DNA of 64,000 nt from Gloeothece verrucosa PCC 7822 (GCF_000147335.1 NC_014501.1:2185501-2249500), one strand, 5' to 3'; counted from the stretch's first letter, positions 26,957 to 36,927 are shown. Notes: a model not told the origin generated them from the letters alone. Made by a program: numbers and translations.

Positions 26957-29515
26957 CTATTCTTCAGACTCATCATCTTCTCCGGCAGGAGGAACCAAAG
27001 CCACAGCCGCGATCGCATCATCATCATCCAAGCGTTGTACTCTAATCCCTGTAGCCATACGAGACTGAGGAGAAATGGCATCTACGGCCTGACGAATAAT
27101 AATTCCTCGGCTAGTAACAATCATCATTTCGTCTTCTTGGTTGACAATATGGATAGCCGCTAACTGATCTTGAGCATTTTTAAACCTAATAGCCTTAACA
27201 CCCATACCAGCACGGTTTTGCAGACGAAATTGATTAACCGGAACTCGTTTACCATATCCTCCTGTAGTAATGGCTAAAACCCAAGGACCGACATGGGTTT
27301 CTTCATTAACCAATTCTTCGCTTTCGAGATTTTCATCTTCGATCTCATCCTCAGAAGTTCCGATATTAGCCACCACTTGACCCGGTAAAATATCGACGCT
27401 AATAATCTCATCTGTGCCTTTGAGTTTCATAGAGCGAACGCCGCGAGCGGTGCGTCCTATAGGGCGAAGTTGTTCGTTATCGGCTTTAAAATGGATAGCC
27501 ATCCCCTGACGAGTACCAATGATAATGCTATCTTCTTCTTTTGCCAGCCGCACCCAACGCAGTTGATCGCCTTCTGAGAGAGTAATGGCAATCAACCCGT
27601 TAGCGCGAATATTAGCATAAGCAGAAAGGGCTGTTTTTTTAATGTAACCTTGACGAGTGAGCATCACCAGATATTGATCTTCTGTAAACTCGCTGACAGC
27701 TACCATAGAGGTAATTTTTTCATCTTTCGGGATGGGTAACATTTGCACGATGGGAACCCCTCGCGCGGTGCGGGAACTACTAGGAATTTGATAGGCGCTG
27801 ATCACATAGACCACACCGCGATCGCTAAAGAAGAGGATCTGATCATGATCGCAGCAACTTAAAAAGTGTTCTACCCCATCATCTTCTTTAATTTTGGCCC
27901 CGGATTTTCCTCGGGTAGCGCGACTTTGCTGTCCAAAGGTGTTAACTGGCATTCGTTTAATATAACCCTGTTCAGTTAACAAGATAACGGCCTGTTCATT
28001 AGCAATTAAGTCGATATCAACAATTCCCCCTTCTTCCTCGACTATTTGGGTTCTGCGGGGGGTTGCATGAGTGCTTTTGAGTTGAGTCAATTCTTCTTGA
28101 ATGATTTGGTCAACCCGTTCGCGCCTTTGTAAGATATCGGTTAAATCAGCGATTTTCCGTTGTAACTCTTGATGTTCAGCCTGAATTTTTTCGGATTCTA
28201 GGGCAGTCAAGCGGCGCAGTTGCATTTGCAGGATAGCATCCGCTTGAACCTCACTCAGTCCAAATTGTTCGACTAATTCTCTTTTAGCGCTACTGGTATC
28301 AGCCGCCTGTCGAATGAGTTGAATGATCGGATCTAAGTTAGCTAAAGCCACTAATAACCCTTGCAAAATATGGTCTCGTTCTTCAGCTTTTCGCAATTCA
28401 TAGGTAGTGCGGCGAATGATGACTTGGACGCGAAACTCAAGGAATACCCCTAAAAAGTCTTTAAGATTGAGAATTTGCGGTTCTCCATTCACCAGCGCCA
28501 ACATATTTGCGCCAAAGTTAGCCTGTATAGGGGTTTGCTTATAGAGGTTGTTAAGAACGACCCTGGCATAAGCATCTCGTTTAAGTTCAATGACGATTCG
28601 CATTCCGTCGCGGTCACTTTCATCACGAATATCAGCGATCCCGTCAATACGTTTATCATTAACTAATTCAGCAATTTTTTCAATTAAAGCGGCTTTATTC
28701 GTTTGATAGGGAAGTTCAGTGACGATAATGGCATCTCGGTCCGGACGGCCTCTGTGTTGGATCGTTTCTATTTCAGCCACACCGCGCATGGTAATTGAAC
28801 CCCGTCCGCTTATATAAGCATCCTTGATGCCGGAACGTCCTAAGATTTGTCCGCCGGTGGGAAAGTCGGGTCCGGGGATATATTTCATTAATTCGATATT
28901 GGTAATTTCTGGGTTATGGATCATCGCGATCGCCCCATCCACTAATTCTCCTAAATTATGGGGGGGGATATTGGTGGCCATTCCCACAGCGATTCCAGAA
29001 GAACCATTGAGGAGTAATTGAGGCAGTCTAGCAGGCAGTACCACAGGTTCTTGTTGAGAACCATCAAAGGTATCGATAAAGTCTACGGTTTCTGCTTCGA
29101 TATCTCTGAGGAGGGCGTTAACCGAGAGGTTTTGTAGCCGACATTCAGTATAACGCATGGCGGCGGGGGGATCATTATCGATGGAGCCAAAGTTTCCATG
29201 GCCTTCTATTAGGGGATCGCGCATGGAGAAATTTTGCGCCATCCGCACCAAAGCGTCATAAACTGCTGTATCCCCGTGAGGGTGATATTTTCCCAATACT
29301 TCTCCCACTACCCTAGCGCACTTTCTAAAGGGACGATCAGGGGTTAGTCCGAGTTCATACATGGCGTAGAGTATACGGCGATGCACAGGTTTTAGACCAT
29401 CCCTCGCATCAGGAAGCGCCCGTCCTACGATCACGCTCATGGCGTATTCTAGGTAAGATTGGGACATTTCGCTGCTGAGATCTGTGGGAATTATCCGCTC
29501 CGGCTGGGTGGTCAT
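26957..29515 (-). CDS. gyrA: DNA gyrase subunit A
   Basis: An 852-residue type IIA topoisomerase subunit. The catalytic Tyr is Y122 in [10 protein letters not shown], and the quinolone region reads [17 protein letters not shown], with Thr83 at the position of E. coli Ser83. The breakage-reunion domain is followed by the C-terminal beta-pinwheel. The GyrA box, QRRGGKG in E. coli, aligns without gaps to QSRATRG at 530-536, so its central Gly-Gly is Ala-Thr. The context [14 protein letters not shown] and overall length favour GyrA over ParC. Start is ATG at 29515. A hairpin with a U-run lies in the leader at 29561-29593. Confidence 0.93.
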   Translation of the reverse strand: MTTQPERIIPTDLSSEMSQSYLEYAMSVIVGRALPDARDGLKPVHRRILYAMYELGLTPDRPFRKCARVVGEVLGKYHPHGDTAVYDALVRMAQNFSMRDPLIEGHGNFGSIDNDPPAAMRYTECRLQNLSVNALLRDIEAETVDFIDTFDGSQQEPVVLPARLPQLLLNGSSGIAVGMATNIPPHNLGELVDGAIAMIHNPEITNIELMKYIPGPDFPTGGQILGRSGIKDAYISGRGSITMRGVAEIETIQHRGRPDRDAIIVTELPYQTNKAALIEKIAELVNDKRIDGIADIRDESDRDGMRIVIELKRDAYARVVLNNLYKQTPIQANFGANMLALVNGEPQILNLKDFLGVFLEFRVQVIIRRTTYELRKAEERDHILQGLLVALANLDPIIQLIRQAADTSSAKRELVEQFGLSEVQADAILQMQLRRLTALESEKIQAEHQELQRKIADLTDILQRRERVDQIIQEELTQLKSTHATPRRTQIVEEEGGIVDIDLIANEQAVILLTEQGYIKRMPVNTFGQQSRATRGKSGAKIKEDDGVEHFLSCCDHDQILFFSDRGVVYVISAYQIPSSSRTARGVPIVQMLPIPKDEKITSMVAVSEFTEDQYLVMLTRQGYIKKTALSAYANIRANGLIAITLSEGDQLRWVRLAKEEDSIIIGTRQGMAIHFKADNEQLRPIGRTARGVRSMKLKGTDEIISVDILPGQVVANIGTSEDEIEDENLESEELVNEETHVGPWVLAITTGGYGKRVPVNQFRLQNRAGMGVKAIRFKNAQDQLAAIHIVNQEDEMMIVTSRGIIIRQAVDAISPQSRMATGIRVQRLDDDDAIAAVALVPPAGEDDESEE

Positions 29516-29560
29516 AGGGTAAAAATCTCCGTTTTCGTGAGCTTAAACTAATAATTTTGG

Positions 29561-29593
29561 TAAAAATAAGGATAAGTTCGGGTTTCTTATCCT
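29561..29593 (-). promoter_or_regulatory. Hairpin with U-run in the gyrA leader
   Basis: On the minus strand AGGATAAG pairs with CTTATCCT (8 bp, 9-nt loop) and is followed by TATTTTTA, 46 bp before the gyrA ATG. It looks like a weak intrinsic terminator inside the leader, or the end of an upstream short transcript. Confidence 0.4.
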
Positions 29594-30037
29594 AAAATCT
29601 CGGAAATATTACAAGTTTTTTCTTTATTTTAACACGCGACAGTGGGCTTAGGAGAGTGCTTACCCTCGTTTGCGACTCCTGAGTTCCGATTCTCGATTCC
29701 TAAGCTTACAGTTAACTGCTGTTGTCGGTGATACTTATTGTCAATTTGTCAATGCTTTTTTTAACTTTTGTTTTAATCGAAGCTTATCACGGTAAATTTG
29801 GGCAAATTAAAGATTTTTTTTTCTATAAATTGAACGAACAATGGATGATTTTATGTATAATTTCATGTATAAGAAGACACTTTAATGTCTAAAAATTTTT
29901 CCAAAATCACTACTTAGATAGATGTTCAAATTCCCCCGTTATGCGAACTCCATAAGCTATCTAGTCAACTGATTGTTTTAAAAAATTTCTGCTAGTATGG
30001 GAAGAATTATTACTATCTGTATTGTTGAGCTTAATTT
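29594..30037. other. Gene-free stretch upstream of gyrA and the GT4 gene
   Basis: An AT-rich region between divergent genes. It must contain the promoters of gyrA and the GT4 gene. I see no open frame, RNA gene or strong repeat; the near-duplicated ATGTATAAT-like words at 29852-29872 are the only local feature. Confidence 0.5.
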
Positions 30038-31444
30038 ATGCTTCAAGAGAATCTTCGCATACTAATTGTGGCTGAAAATGCTTCTCTCAATTTTGGTGGG
30101 GAAGCCGCTCTTCCTTTACATTACTTTCGGGTTCTGCGTCAGCGAGGTTATGAAGTATGGATGCTGGTACATGAACGCACTCGTCAAGAGCTTAAAGCCA
30201 AATTTCCGCAAGATTTTGAGCGAATTTACTTTATTCCGGATACATTTTTGCATCGGTTCTTACACAAATTTAATAAACCTTTACCTGATCGACTGTATTG
30301 GTTCACCTTCGGATTAATGATGCGATTGCTGACTCAAATTCTTCAATACAGCATCATCAAAAAATTAATTCGAGAGAAAAAAATTAATGTTATTCATCAG
30401 CCGATACCCGTGTCTCCTAAAGAGCCATCGCTAATTTTTGGTTTAGGTGTACCAGTGATTATCGGTCCAATGAACGGCGGGATGAATTTCCCTCCAGCTT
30501 TTGAAAAAAAAGAGAATTTGCTAAAAACTCAGGCAGTCAAGATAGCTCGTTGGTTTTCTGACTTAGCCAATATTTTAATCCCTGGTAAATACCTAGCGAC
30601 AACTTTATTAGTTGCTAATTCCCGCACTCGAGAAGCGTTACCATCAATTCTACACTCGAAAAAAATTGTTGAATTGGTAGAAAATGGGGTTGATTTATCA
30701 GTTTGGCAGCAAAAATTGTTAAATCAGTACGGAAATCGTTCGGTCCCCCAATCTTGGTCAGAAAATACACTGATCACAGAAGACTCTGCACAGTTCAACG
30801 CCCAAACCGAACCTATCACCAAGTTTGTTTATTTAGGCAGGTTAGTGGACTGGAAAGCTCTTGATTTATTGCTGATGGCTACCAAGCGTGTTTTGGAACA
30901 AATACCCATTAAGCTAGAAATAATCGGCACTGGGAATCAAAAATCTAAGCTGGAAAAGCTGGCACAAGAATTAGGGCTAATGAGTGATCCCTCAACCGAA
31001 AAAATCATAGATACAGATGTGGTTCACTTTGCGGGATGGTTGAGTCAAGCTGATTGTGCCAAAAAACTAGAATTGACGGATGCCTTAATCCTACCCAGTT
31101 TATATGAATGCGGTGGAGCAGTGGTATTAGAAGCGATGGCAATGAGCAAACCGGTGATTGCCACTAATTGGGGAGGCCCTGCTGATTATATTACAGAAAA
31201 TTGTGGTATTTTAGTTGATCCTATTTCAAAAGAGTCATTTATTCAAGGTTTAGCCGATGCTATGATTAAATTTGCTAAAAATCCAGAAATGCGCCAACAA
31301 ATGGGCGAAGCGGGAAGACAACGAGTGGTTAATCATTTTGATTGGGAAAAAAAAGTCGATTTTATCTTACGGATCTATCAACAAGAGCTTGAGAGCCATC
31401 AGCAAAAAGAGCTTAAAGTTAAAGGAGAAGAAGTCTTTTCTTAG
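30038..31444 (+). CDS. GT4 family glycosyltransferase
   Basis: A 468-residue GT-B enzyme of family GT4. The N-terminal domain starts ILIVAENASLNFGGEAALPLHYFRVLRQRGYEV; the C-terminal domain has FVYLGRLVDWKALDLLL, LPSLYECGGAVVLEAMAMSKPVIATNWGGP (the EX7E region) and LVDPISKESF. It is cytosolic with no signal peptide, and probably transfers sugar to a lipid-linked or exopolysaccharide intermediate. The insertion around 230-260 between the domains is longer than usual. A terminator-like hairpin follows at 31463. The divergent neighbour is gyrA, so no pathway is implied by context. Confidence 0.88.
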   Translation: MLQENLRILIVAENASLNFGGEAALPLHYFRVLRQRGYEVWMLVHERTRQELKAKFPQDFERIYFIPDTFLHRFLHKFNKPLPDRLYWFTFGLMMRLLTQILQYSIIKKLIREKKINVIHQPIPVSPKEPSLIFGLGVPVIIGPMNGGMNFPPAFEKKENLLKTQAVKIARWFSDLANILIPGKYLATTLLVANSRTREALPSILHSKKIVELVENGVDLSVWQQKLLNQYGNRSVPQSWSENTLITEDSAQFNAQTEPITKFVYLGRLVDWKALDLLLMATKRVLEQIPIKLEIIGTGNQKSKLEKLAQELGLMSDPSTEKIIDTDVVHFAGWLSQADCAKKLELTDALILPSLYECGGAVVLEAMAMSKPVIATNWGGPADYITENCGILVDPISKESFIQGLADAMIKFAKNPEMRQQMGEAGRQRVVNHFDWEKKVDFILRIYQQELESHQQKELKVKGEEVFS

Positions 31445-31462
31445 AGTGACTTAAACTTCACA

Positions 31463-31489
31463 GGAGGATGGGTACATAAAGCATCCTCC
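31463..31489 (+). terminator. Hairpin after the GT4 gene
   Basis: GGAGGATG (31463-31470) and CATCCTCC (31482-31489) form a perfect 8-bp stem with an 11-nt loop, 18 bp after the stop. The following bases (CTTGCATTT) are a poor U-tract, so termination strength is uncertain. Confidence 0.6.
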
Positions 31490-31542
31490 CTTGCATTTAG
31501 AATACTTGATGCTCATTTTATTTACAATTTTTAAGGGAAAAT

Positions 31543-31908
31543 TCAACCCAAATTTCCTAAATTACTATCTAGTGAATCAAGGTATTCAATGCCAAGGCGA
31601 AAAATATTGTTCTCTATTTCTTGTACCCAAGCAATTCTAACTTTTATTGGCCTGAGTCCATAAGTTCTCAACCAACAAATTTGATTAGCCTGGAATTCTT
31701 TATTCGTCGCTACTATTAATCCACAGCCTCCTAATGAATCATTGATAATCAAACCTTTTATACTATTGATAAACACTTGTTTTTTAGGCTGGTAATCAAT
31801 TTCAACTACAGTCCCTAAATTATTGGTATAACGAGTATATTGTCTGTAGTCTGAGGAGGAAATTACATAATCAATCGCTTTTTGAGAAGAGGTAAAATTT
31901 TTTAACAT
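31543..31908 (-). CDS. PilZ-like domain protein
   Basis: A 121-residue protein that looks like a single PilZ domain. PilZ proteins bind cyclic di-GMP through an N-terminal RxxxR and a (D/N)xSxxG motif. Here NDSLGGCG is a good second motif, and the final strand reads FRLGIEYLD, as is usual in PilZ folds. The N-terminal arginines (YRQYTRY) do not match RxxxR exactly, so ligand binding is uncertain. It starts with ATG and faces the GT4 gene tail to tail. A link to polysaccharide production or pili is plausible but not shown. Confidence 0.65.
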   Translation of the reverse strand: MLKNFTSSQKAIDYVISSSDYRQYTRYTNNLGTVVEIDYQPKKQVFINSIKGLIINDSLGGCGLIVATNKEFQANQICWLRTYGLRPIKVRIAWVQEIENNIFRLGIEYLDSLDSNLGNLG

Positions 31909-32130
31909 CGAACCGGGTTTGAAAAATAATATAGTTTAGGGAAATTAAAAAATAAAAGCCACTCAGTCAGCTTGTTGTTGTATAAGCAATGCCCAAACTT
32001 ATATACAGGGATAGAAAGGTTTTATAAAAAGCACTAACTGAAACACAGGACTATATAATAGCTCATGAGTTCGTCTGTTACAAGTAGATTGAAGAATCAT
32101 TAAGTGTTGAGCGAGTATTTGCCTCAAAAA

Positions 32131-32841
32131 TCAACAATGAACAATCAACAGAGAAAAATAAGACAAATTCAACTGGGGTTGCTCCTTAAGGTTTCGATAA
32201 ATCATCTGATCCGGAAAAGTTGCCCGTTCTATTAACCAACAGTTGTCTAATAAATTACGTTTTTCTAAGAGTTGCCAAACCGACTGATAAACTGAAGCAA
32301 CTTTCATCAACACCACCACCTCAGCCCAATCTAACACCTTTTCTAACTCATCAAGGCTATAAATCGCAGGTAGGATCACAAGACGTTGACTCCTAAGCGT
32401 TAAGGGTATCCCCAAAGCCGAAGCCGCCGCCATCGGAGAACAAACCCCTGGTACAGTTTGAATCTCGACTTCTGGATGCTGTTCCACTAAAGTTTGAGCT
32501 AAATAAGTAAAAGTGCTATAAAAACTCACGTCACCTTCACAGACAAACGCCACATCTTCACCGGCTTTTAAATATTGCCATACTTGAGTTGCGGCTTGTT
32601 GCCAAGCTTTTTTTAAAACTTGTTCATCTTGGACATACGGAAACGACAAAGCTAGTTTATGCTGTTTGTCTAATAGCCAGGGAAAAACGATTTGCTCGGC
32701 TATCCCCCGTTGACCTCTTACCCCAGAGGGAAACGCAACAACAGACGCTCTTTGCAACAACCTTAACCCTTTAACTGTAATTAATTCTGGGTCTCCTGTC
32801 CCCAAACTAATGCCGTATAAAACACCGACTTGTTTATTCAT
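32131..32841 (-). CDS. cobI: Precorrin-2 C20-methyltransferase
   Basis: A 236-residue SAM-dependent tetrapyrrole methylase of the cobalamin pathway (CobI/CbiL). The N-terminal GISLGTGDPELITVKGLRLLQ is the family's SAM-binding region; CEGDVSFYSTF and the PGVCSPMAAASALGIPLT segment are further conserved loops. Length is normal. Start is ATG at 32841. No other cob genes lie nearby, which is typical of cyanobacteria where the pathway is scattered. I see no cobalamin riboswitch upstream in the 58-bp divergent region. Confidence 0.93.
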   Translation of the reverse strand: MNKQVGVLYGISLGTGDPELITVKGLRLLQRASVVAFPSGVRGQRGIAEQIVFPWLLDKQHKLALSFPYVQDEQVLKKAWQQAATQVWQYLKAGEDVAFVCEGDVSFYSTFTYLAQTLVEQHPEVEIQTVPGVCSPMAAASALGIPLTLRSQRLVILPAIYSLDELEKVLDWAEVVVLMKVASVYQSVWQLLEKRNLLDNCWLIERATFPDQMIYRNLKEQPQLNLSYFSLLIVHC

Positions 32842-32899
32842 TTTTGGCTTTTGGTTAAGATCAATAATGAATGACCAATGACATAAATTTCAGTGACGA

Positions 32900-33604
32900 A
32901 TGACTATTCCTTCGGTTATTTTACCCGGTTACTTTGCTCGTTCGATCGAATACCGTCAATTCGAAGATAGCTTGAATAACTCGGGAATTCCGACTGTAAC
33001 TGTTCCTATCACTAAAAAGGACTGGATACCGACTATTGGCGGCCGTTCAGTTGTACCTATTCTACGGTTAATTGACCGCACCGTAAAACAGACGCTCTTA
33101 AAATATAATGCCTCCCAAGTCAATTTAATTGGCCATTCTGCTGGAGGCTGGATCGCGAGAATTTATCTCGGGGAAAAACCTTATAATGTACATGGCGATC
33201 TACTAGATTTAGCGGTAACTTGGAATGCTCATGGCTTCGTTAATACCCTAGTTACTCTGGGAACGCCCCATATTAGTCAAGAACGTTGGACAAAGCGCAA
33301 TCTAGATTTTGTCAAATATAACTATCCAGGTGCTTTTTATCCCGATGTGCGTTATGTATGTATAGCCGGAAAAGCCGTCTATGGACAACGACGTTTAGGC
33401 AGTTGGTTAGCCTATAATAGTTATTTGTTAACCTGTGGTAAGGGAAACTGTTGGGGTGATGGGATTATTCCAGTAGAAGCCGCTCATTTAGACGGAGCCA
33501 TTAATCTAACCTTAGAAGGCGTGATGCACTCTCCTATGTCGTCCGGACTTTGGTATGGTTCACCAACAGTTTTAACCAATTGGATCAATTACCTAAAAAC
33601 TTAA
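32900..33604 (+). CDS. Alpha/beta hydrolase, lipase-like
   Basis: A 234-residue alpha/beta hydrolase. The nucleophile elbow is GHSAGG (in VNLIGHSAGGWIAR), the oxyanion region is the N-terminal LPGYFARS, and the likely acid and His are in WGDGIIPVEAAH and LEGVMHSP. The TLGTPH segment after the elbow is common in PGAP1/lipase-type enzymes. There is no signal peptide, so it is cytosolic or peripheral. The substrate, probably a lipid ester, is inferred from the family. Start is ATG; it is divergent from cobI. Confidence 0.85.
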   Translation: MTIPSVILPGYFARSIEYRQFEDSLNNSGIPTVTVPITKKDWIPTIGGRSVVPILRLIDRTVKQTLLKYNASQVNLIGHSAGGWIARIYLGEKPYNVHGDLLDLAVTWNAHGFVNTLVTLGTPHISQERWTKRNLDFVKYNYPGAFYPDVRYVCIAGKAVYGQRRLGSWLAYNSYLLTCGKGNCWGDGIIPVEAAHLDGAINLTLEGVMHSPMSSGLWYGSPTVLTNWINYLKT

Positions 33605-33704
33605 AAAAGTAGTTTGATAAACAGATTTATATAAACCTTAATGTTAGGGAAGCCTATAGCAGTCTATCATTAAGGCTAGTAAAACTCCATTTACTTTTAA
33701 GGTT

Positions 33705-34211
33705 ATGAGGCAGCATTTACGCAGATTTTTAACCGTTTTTGTCTTAGCCGCTTTACTGCTAATCACCTCTTGCGCTTCTCAACCCCCTTCGCGCTTTGAG
33801 CAAGCACAACAACAAAGTACCCAACGGGGAGCTAGTGCAGTCGTTAAAGAGTCAACTAGCGGCGGAAGTTTTAATAAATTCTTTCCACAAGGGGGAAATG
33901 GCTATCAGCGAGTCTATACACAAGAGAAAAAAGGATTTGCTGAGGCAAAATTAAAGAAAGATGGCAAAGAAGTTGCTGTGATGGCCATTTCTGATACCCT
34001 TAATAATCCTACAGCGATTAAAAAATTTGAGCAAAGTACAGAAAAAATAGCCGGCTATCCCGCCGTACAACAAGGGAGTCAGGCAACGGCCATTTTAGTG
34101 AATAATCGTTATCAGGTAAAAGTTTTATCAAGAGATCCGTCTTTTACGAGGGAAGATCGTCAAGATTGGCTAGAAAAATTCAATCTGAATGGTTTAGCCC
34201 AATTAAAATAA
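33705..34211 (+). CDS. Hypothetical lipoprotein
   Basis: A 168-residue protein with a type II signal peptide: basic start MRQHLRR, hydrophobic core, and lipobox LITSC with Cys at about 23. The mature part has a Gln/Ser-rich linker, then a compact domain from about 55 to the end (FNKFFPQGGNGYQRVYTQEKKGFAEAKL...FEQSTEKIAGYPAV...YQVKVLSRDPSF) that I do not recognise. The ATG has AAGG just upstream. It lies 19 bp before the next gene on the same strand, so the two are likely co-transcribed and may function together. Confidence 0.7.
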   Translation: MRQHLRRFLTVFVLAALLLITSCASQPPSRFEQAQQQSTQRGASAVVKESTSGGSFNKFFPQGGNGYQRVYTQEKKGFAEAKLKKDGKEVAVMAISDTLNNPTAIKKFEQSTEKIAGYPAVQQGSQATAILVNNRYQVKVLSRDPSFTREDRQDWLEKFNLNGLAQLK

Positions 34212-34230
34212 TTAAGCCGAGAAAAGAGTC

Positions 34231-35118
34231 ATGAGTAAATCCATTTTTGAATTAGTTGACGAACTGCCGACAGATAATATCACAACAAAAGTTTTACACT
34301 CTCTTGATTTTGTTGTACCCGGAGAGTGGAATAACCTAGTCGGTTTTGAAAATACTATCCGCACCGTAACTGGAGAAAGCGATCAGGAAATGATCCAACA
34401 AATCGGCGATCGCGCTGTCTGGTTATTTAATGATAAGTCTCAAGGATATCAAACCGCCCTTTGGTTATATCAAACCGTAGACCGTACTGATGTGGCTTTG
34501 GCCAGTGGTGCTTTAGCTAATAAGGTAACAGGAAAAATTCCTTTGTTAGGGTTTATTAAAAACCTTACCCCTGAACCTGATCACGCTCAAGCGATTGATT
34601 TAGGGATAAAATTAGTGGTGGAATTAGTGGCTTTTTGTCAAATTAACGGAATTCCAGGCGATAGTATTGGGGATTTTGTGGCTTCTTTGGGTGAGTATAG
34701 CGGCGAGTCTTTAATGCGGATGGCGGCTTTAGTTTGTATCGATGGGTTAATTCCTCTCGGACCTGATTTTATCCTCAAGGTTCAATCTATTTTGGGCAAT
34801 CTTTCTCCTAAAGAGTTAGATGAAAATCCGACTTTTGGTCAGGTTAAACAAGCTATTCCTGGCGGTAGTTCTGGCGGAAAATTAGATTTTATTAATCAGA
34901 GTTTTGATTCGGTTAAAGGATGGATGAGTAATTTTGTTACTCAACGAAATTTGAGTCCACAAAAAGTTTTTGGTCATCTCCAAAATTTTATTGAATTTTC
35001 TGATAATCAATTAGATTATGTAGCGGCTTTTCTGGATCTGACTACTAATTATTATGAACATACAGGTACTCAAACTTTAGCTAAACGACTGATTGAACGA
35101 GCCGTTGCTGAAATTTGA
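34231..35118 (+). CDS. Conserved-type hypothetical protein
   Basis: A 295-residue soluble protein, mostly alpha-helical by composition, without signal peptide or membrane helices. I do not recognise the family. Repeated helical segments (IQQIGDRAVWLFNDKSQGYQTALWLYQTVDRTDVALASGALANKV and similar) may form a helical bundle. The GGSSGG stretch near residue 210 looks like a flexible linker between two halves. The ATG has GAAAAGAG upstream. It follows the lipoprotein gene by 19 bp, suggesting an operon; the function of neither is known. Confidence 0.65.
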   Translation: MSKSIFELVDELPTDNITTKVLHSLDFVVPGEWNNLVGFENTIRTVTGESDQEMIQQIGDRAVWLFNDKSQGYQTALWLYQTVDRTDVALASGALANKVTGKIPLLGFIKNLTPEPDHAQAIDLGIKLVVELVAFCQINGIPGDSIGDFVASLGEYSGESLMRMAALVCIDGLIPLGPDFILKVQSILGNLSPKELDENPTFGQVKQAIPGGSSGGKLDFINQSFDSVKGWMSNFVTQRNLSPQKVFGHLQNFIEFSDNQLDYVAAFLDLTTNYYEHTGTQTLAKRLIERAVAEI

Positions 35119-35158
35119 TTATGATTAAATGATTAATTCTTTTTGGGGGGTTCAAGGA

Positions 35159-35626
35159 TTAATTCTTGGAGATTTTTTTTCTCATTATTAAACAATTTTG
35201 CTGATTAGAAAGACGAATATAATCCAATTCATCAGTAAAACCTTGCATAAAAATTAGTCCGCGATCCCCTTCTTTTTGTAAGGGATCTTCTGAGCTTTCT
35301 TTTAACTCCTTAAGTTTTTTGTGTAAATCAAAAGGTTTTCCTCTATCCCATATTTTCATTTCTAAATAAGTAGAATAAATGAGAATTTCTAAATCAATGG
35401 GAGTTTCTTTAGGTAAATTTTCATGAGCATAGCGAACCGTATTGGTAAAGCCTTCAGCTAAAGCAACTTTAGCTTGCCACAGAGTCGTTTCGGGTAAAAT
35501 CAATTCGGTACTATTTTCAAACCATTTTAAAACCGGAATCAATTCTTGTAATTCTGTTCCGACTCTCAGACGAAATAGGTGTTCAATTTCCTGCTCATTA
35601 ATGTGATAATTATTAGTAAGCTCCAC
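35159..35626 (-). CDS. RsbW-like anti-sigma ATP-binding protein
   Basis: A protein of about 155 residues with a GHKL ATPase domain of RsbW/SpoIIAB type, which phosphorylates STAS proteins or holds partners. The N-box is ALAEGFTNTVRYAHENL, the G1-type loop is IWDRGKPFD, and a later loop is DRGLIFMQGFTDELDY. The GTG at 35626 is chosen over TTG at 35644; both overlap the end of the STAS-sugar transferase gene, by 14 or 32 bp, so translation is probably coupled. The neighbour's N-terminal STAS domain is the obvious phosphorylation or binding partner. Confidence 0.82.
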   Translation of the reverse strand: MELTNNYHINEQEIEHLFRLRVGTELQELIPVLKWFENSTELILPETTLWQAKVALAEGFTNTVRYAHENLPKETPIDLEILIYSTYLEMKIWDRGKPFDLHKKLKELKESSEDPLQKEGDRGLIFMQGFTDELDYIRLSNQQNCLIMRKKISKN

Positions 35627-36611
35627 TATTTTTCTGAAAGACAATTAATATTGTTTTAAAAATTAGCTTTAAATCATAACTTAAACTCCAATTTTTTTGG
35701 TAGCGTAAATCGAGTTCAATGACTTCCTCAAAATTGCGTACCTGAGAGCGTCCATTGACTTGCCATTCTCCTGTCATGCCGGGCTTAACATTAAGTCTGC
35801 GCCATTGAGGAACATCATAGCGATCAACTTCATCGGGTGTAGGGGGCCGAGTGCCTACTAAACTCATTTCTCCTCTCAAAACATTCCAAAATTGCGGTAA
35901 TTCATCTAAACTGGTACGGCGTAAAAAACGCCCAACTCTAGTCACTCTAGGATCATTTTGATTCTTAAAAATCGCCCCACTGGCTTGATTAGGAATCTTA
36001 TTTTTCAGGTTTTCCGCATTGATACACATCGAGCGAAACTTAACTATTTTAAACTGTTTTCCTAACCAACCACAGCGAGTTTGACTAAAAAAAATCGGAC
36101 CAGGACTATCCCATTTAATCGCGATAGCAATGGGGATAAATAACACTCCAGTAATGGCTAATCCAACGATACTCCCTACAATATCCATTAAACGTTTTAC
36201 TGAACAAGAAACTGAAGGATGAGTTTGGGGTAAACATAAATCAGAATTAGAGGGTAACTGAGACTTACTAGAGATAAGGGTATTTTCGATGGTCAATAGA
36301 CTATCTAACCCAGTCAAGCATAAAACACCCATAACGGGCGGATTTACATTATTGAGCAACAGTTCGACTTTTTTAGAAGCGGCAGCTTTTAGATTATGAA
36401 CTAAGGCTCCTATTCCACTACTATCAATGAATTGTGTCTCAGTGAAATCTAGAATAATTTTCGCCGGAGGAGAGTCTTGATCAAGTAACTGATGACAGGT
36501 GTGCTTAAATGCCACTGCTTCTAATACGGTGAGACGATCAGGAATTACGATAACAGGATAGTCATCATCAGCAACAATTAGAAAATCTTGTGGTGGTAGT
36601 GGAGTAGCCAT
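35613..36611 (-). CDS. STAS domain fused to a polyprenyl-phosphate sugar transferase
   Basis: A 332-residue fusion. Residues 1-~115 are a STAS (anti-anti-sigma-like) domain with [16 protein letters not shown], whose DSSG Ser is the site phosphorylated in SpoIIAA-type proteins. From about 135 comes a bacterial sugar transferase (WbaP/PssY-like) with one membrane helix ([22 protein letters not shown]), then [32 protein letters not shown] and [13 protein letters not shown]. These enzymes start exopolysaccharide repeat units on undecaprenyl phosphate. The fusion suggests that sugar loading is switched by the RsbW-like kinase encoded by the overlapping next gene. Confidence 0.9.
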   Translation of the reverse strand: MATPLPPQDFLIVADDDYPVIVIPDRLTVLEAVAFKHTCHQLLDQDSPPAKIILDFTETQFIDSSGIGALVHNLKAAASKKVELLLNNVNPPVMGVLCLTGLDSLLTIENTLISSKSQLPSNSDLCLPQTHPSVSCSVKRLMDIVGSIVGLAITGVLFIPIAIAIKWDSPGPIFFSQTRCGWLGKQFKIVKFRSMCINAENLKNKIPNQASGAIFKNQNDPRVTRVGRFLRRTSLDELPQFWNVLRGEMSLVGTRPPTPDEVDRYDVPQWRRLNVKPGMTGEWQVNGRSQVRNFEEVIELDLRYQKNWSLSYDLKLIFKTILIVFQKNSGAY

Positions 36612-36676
36612 CAGTTATCAGTTTTTATTGCTTGATTGTTATTGATGAGTCAGTTTTAGCATCAGGAGGTAGGGGT

Positions 36677-36705
36677 GCTATGAAGTAGAAATTGGACTTC
36701 ATAGC
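36677..36705 (+). repeat. Perfect 10-bp inverted repeat
   Basis: GCTATGAAGT (36677-36686) and ACTTCATAGC (36696-36705), loop 9 nt, followed by CGCTTTTT on the plus strand. It has the shape of a plus-strand terminator but no plus-strand gene precedes it, so it may end an unannotated RNA or be part of the element relic just to its right. Confidence 0.55.
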
Positions 36706-36786
36706 CGCTTTTTGAGCCTAATAAATAAACAACTGTAGAATCCGTAAGAGTCAGTTAAGGATTTTTCAGTGTTCACCTAAAGAAAT

Positions 36787-36890
36787 ACGGGAGCCCGGAA
36801 GCCTCGTCAATTTATTGGGAGGGGGAAGCGCGACTCGCTGGTTTTAACCCGCGTCTAAATTTAGATTCTCTTTAGAGCGGGGTGCTGACT
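36787..36890. mobile_element. Possible IS200/IS605-type transposon end relic
   Basis: A GC-richer structured segment with ACGGGAGCCCGGAAGCCTCG near the left and GCGGGGTGCTGAC near the right, in otherwise AT-rich DNA. The first words remind me of right ends of cyanobacterial IS200/IS605 elements, where TnpB guide RNAs end. No transposase frame is nearby. This is pattern memory, not proof. Confidence 0.3.
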
Positions 36891-36927
36891 ATCTGCTATT
36901 TCCCATTAACTCTTAACTATTATTACT

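Noticed and set aside
32842-32899. Cobalamin riboswitch before cobI
   Set aside because: The 58-bp divergent gap is too short and lacks the B12-box motif.
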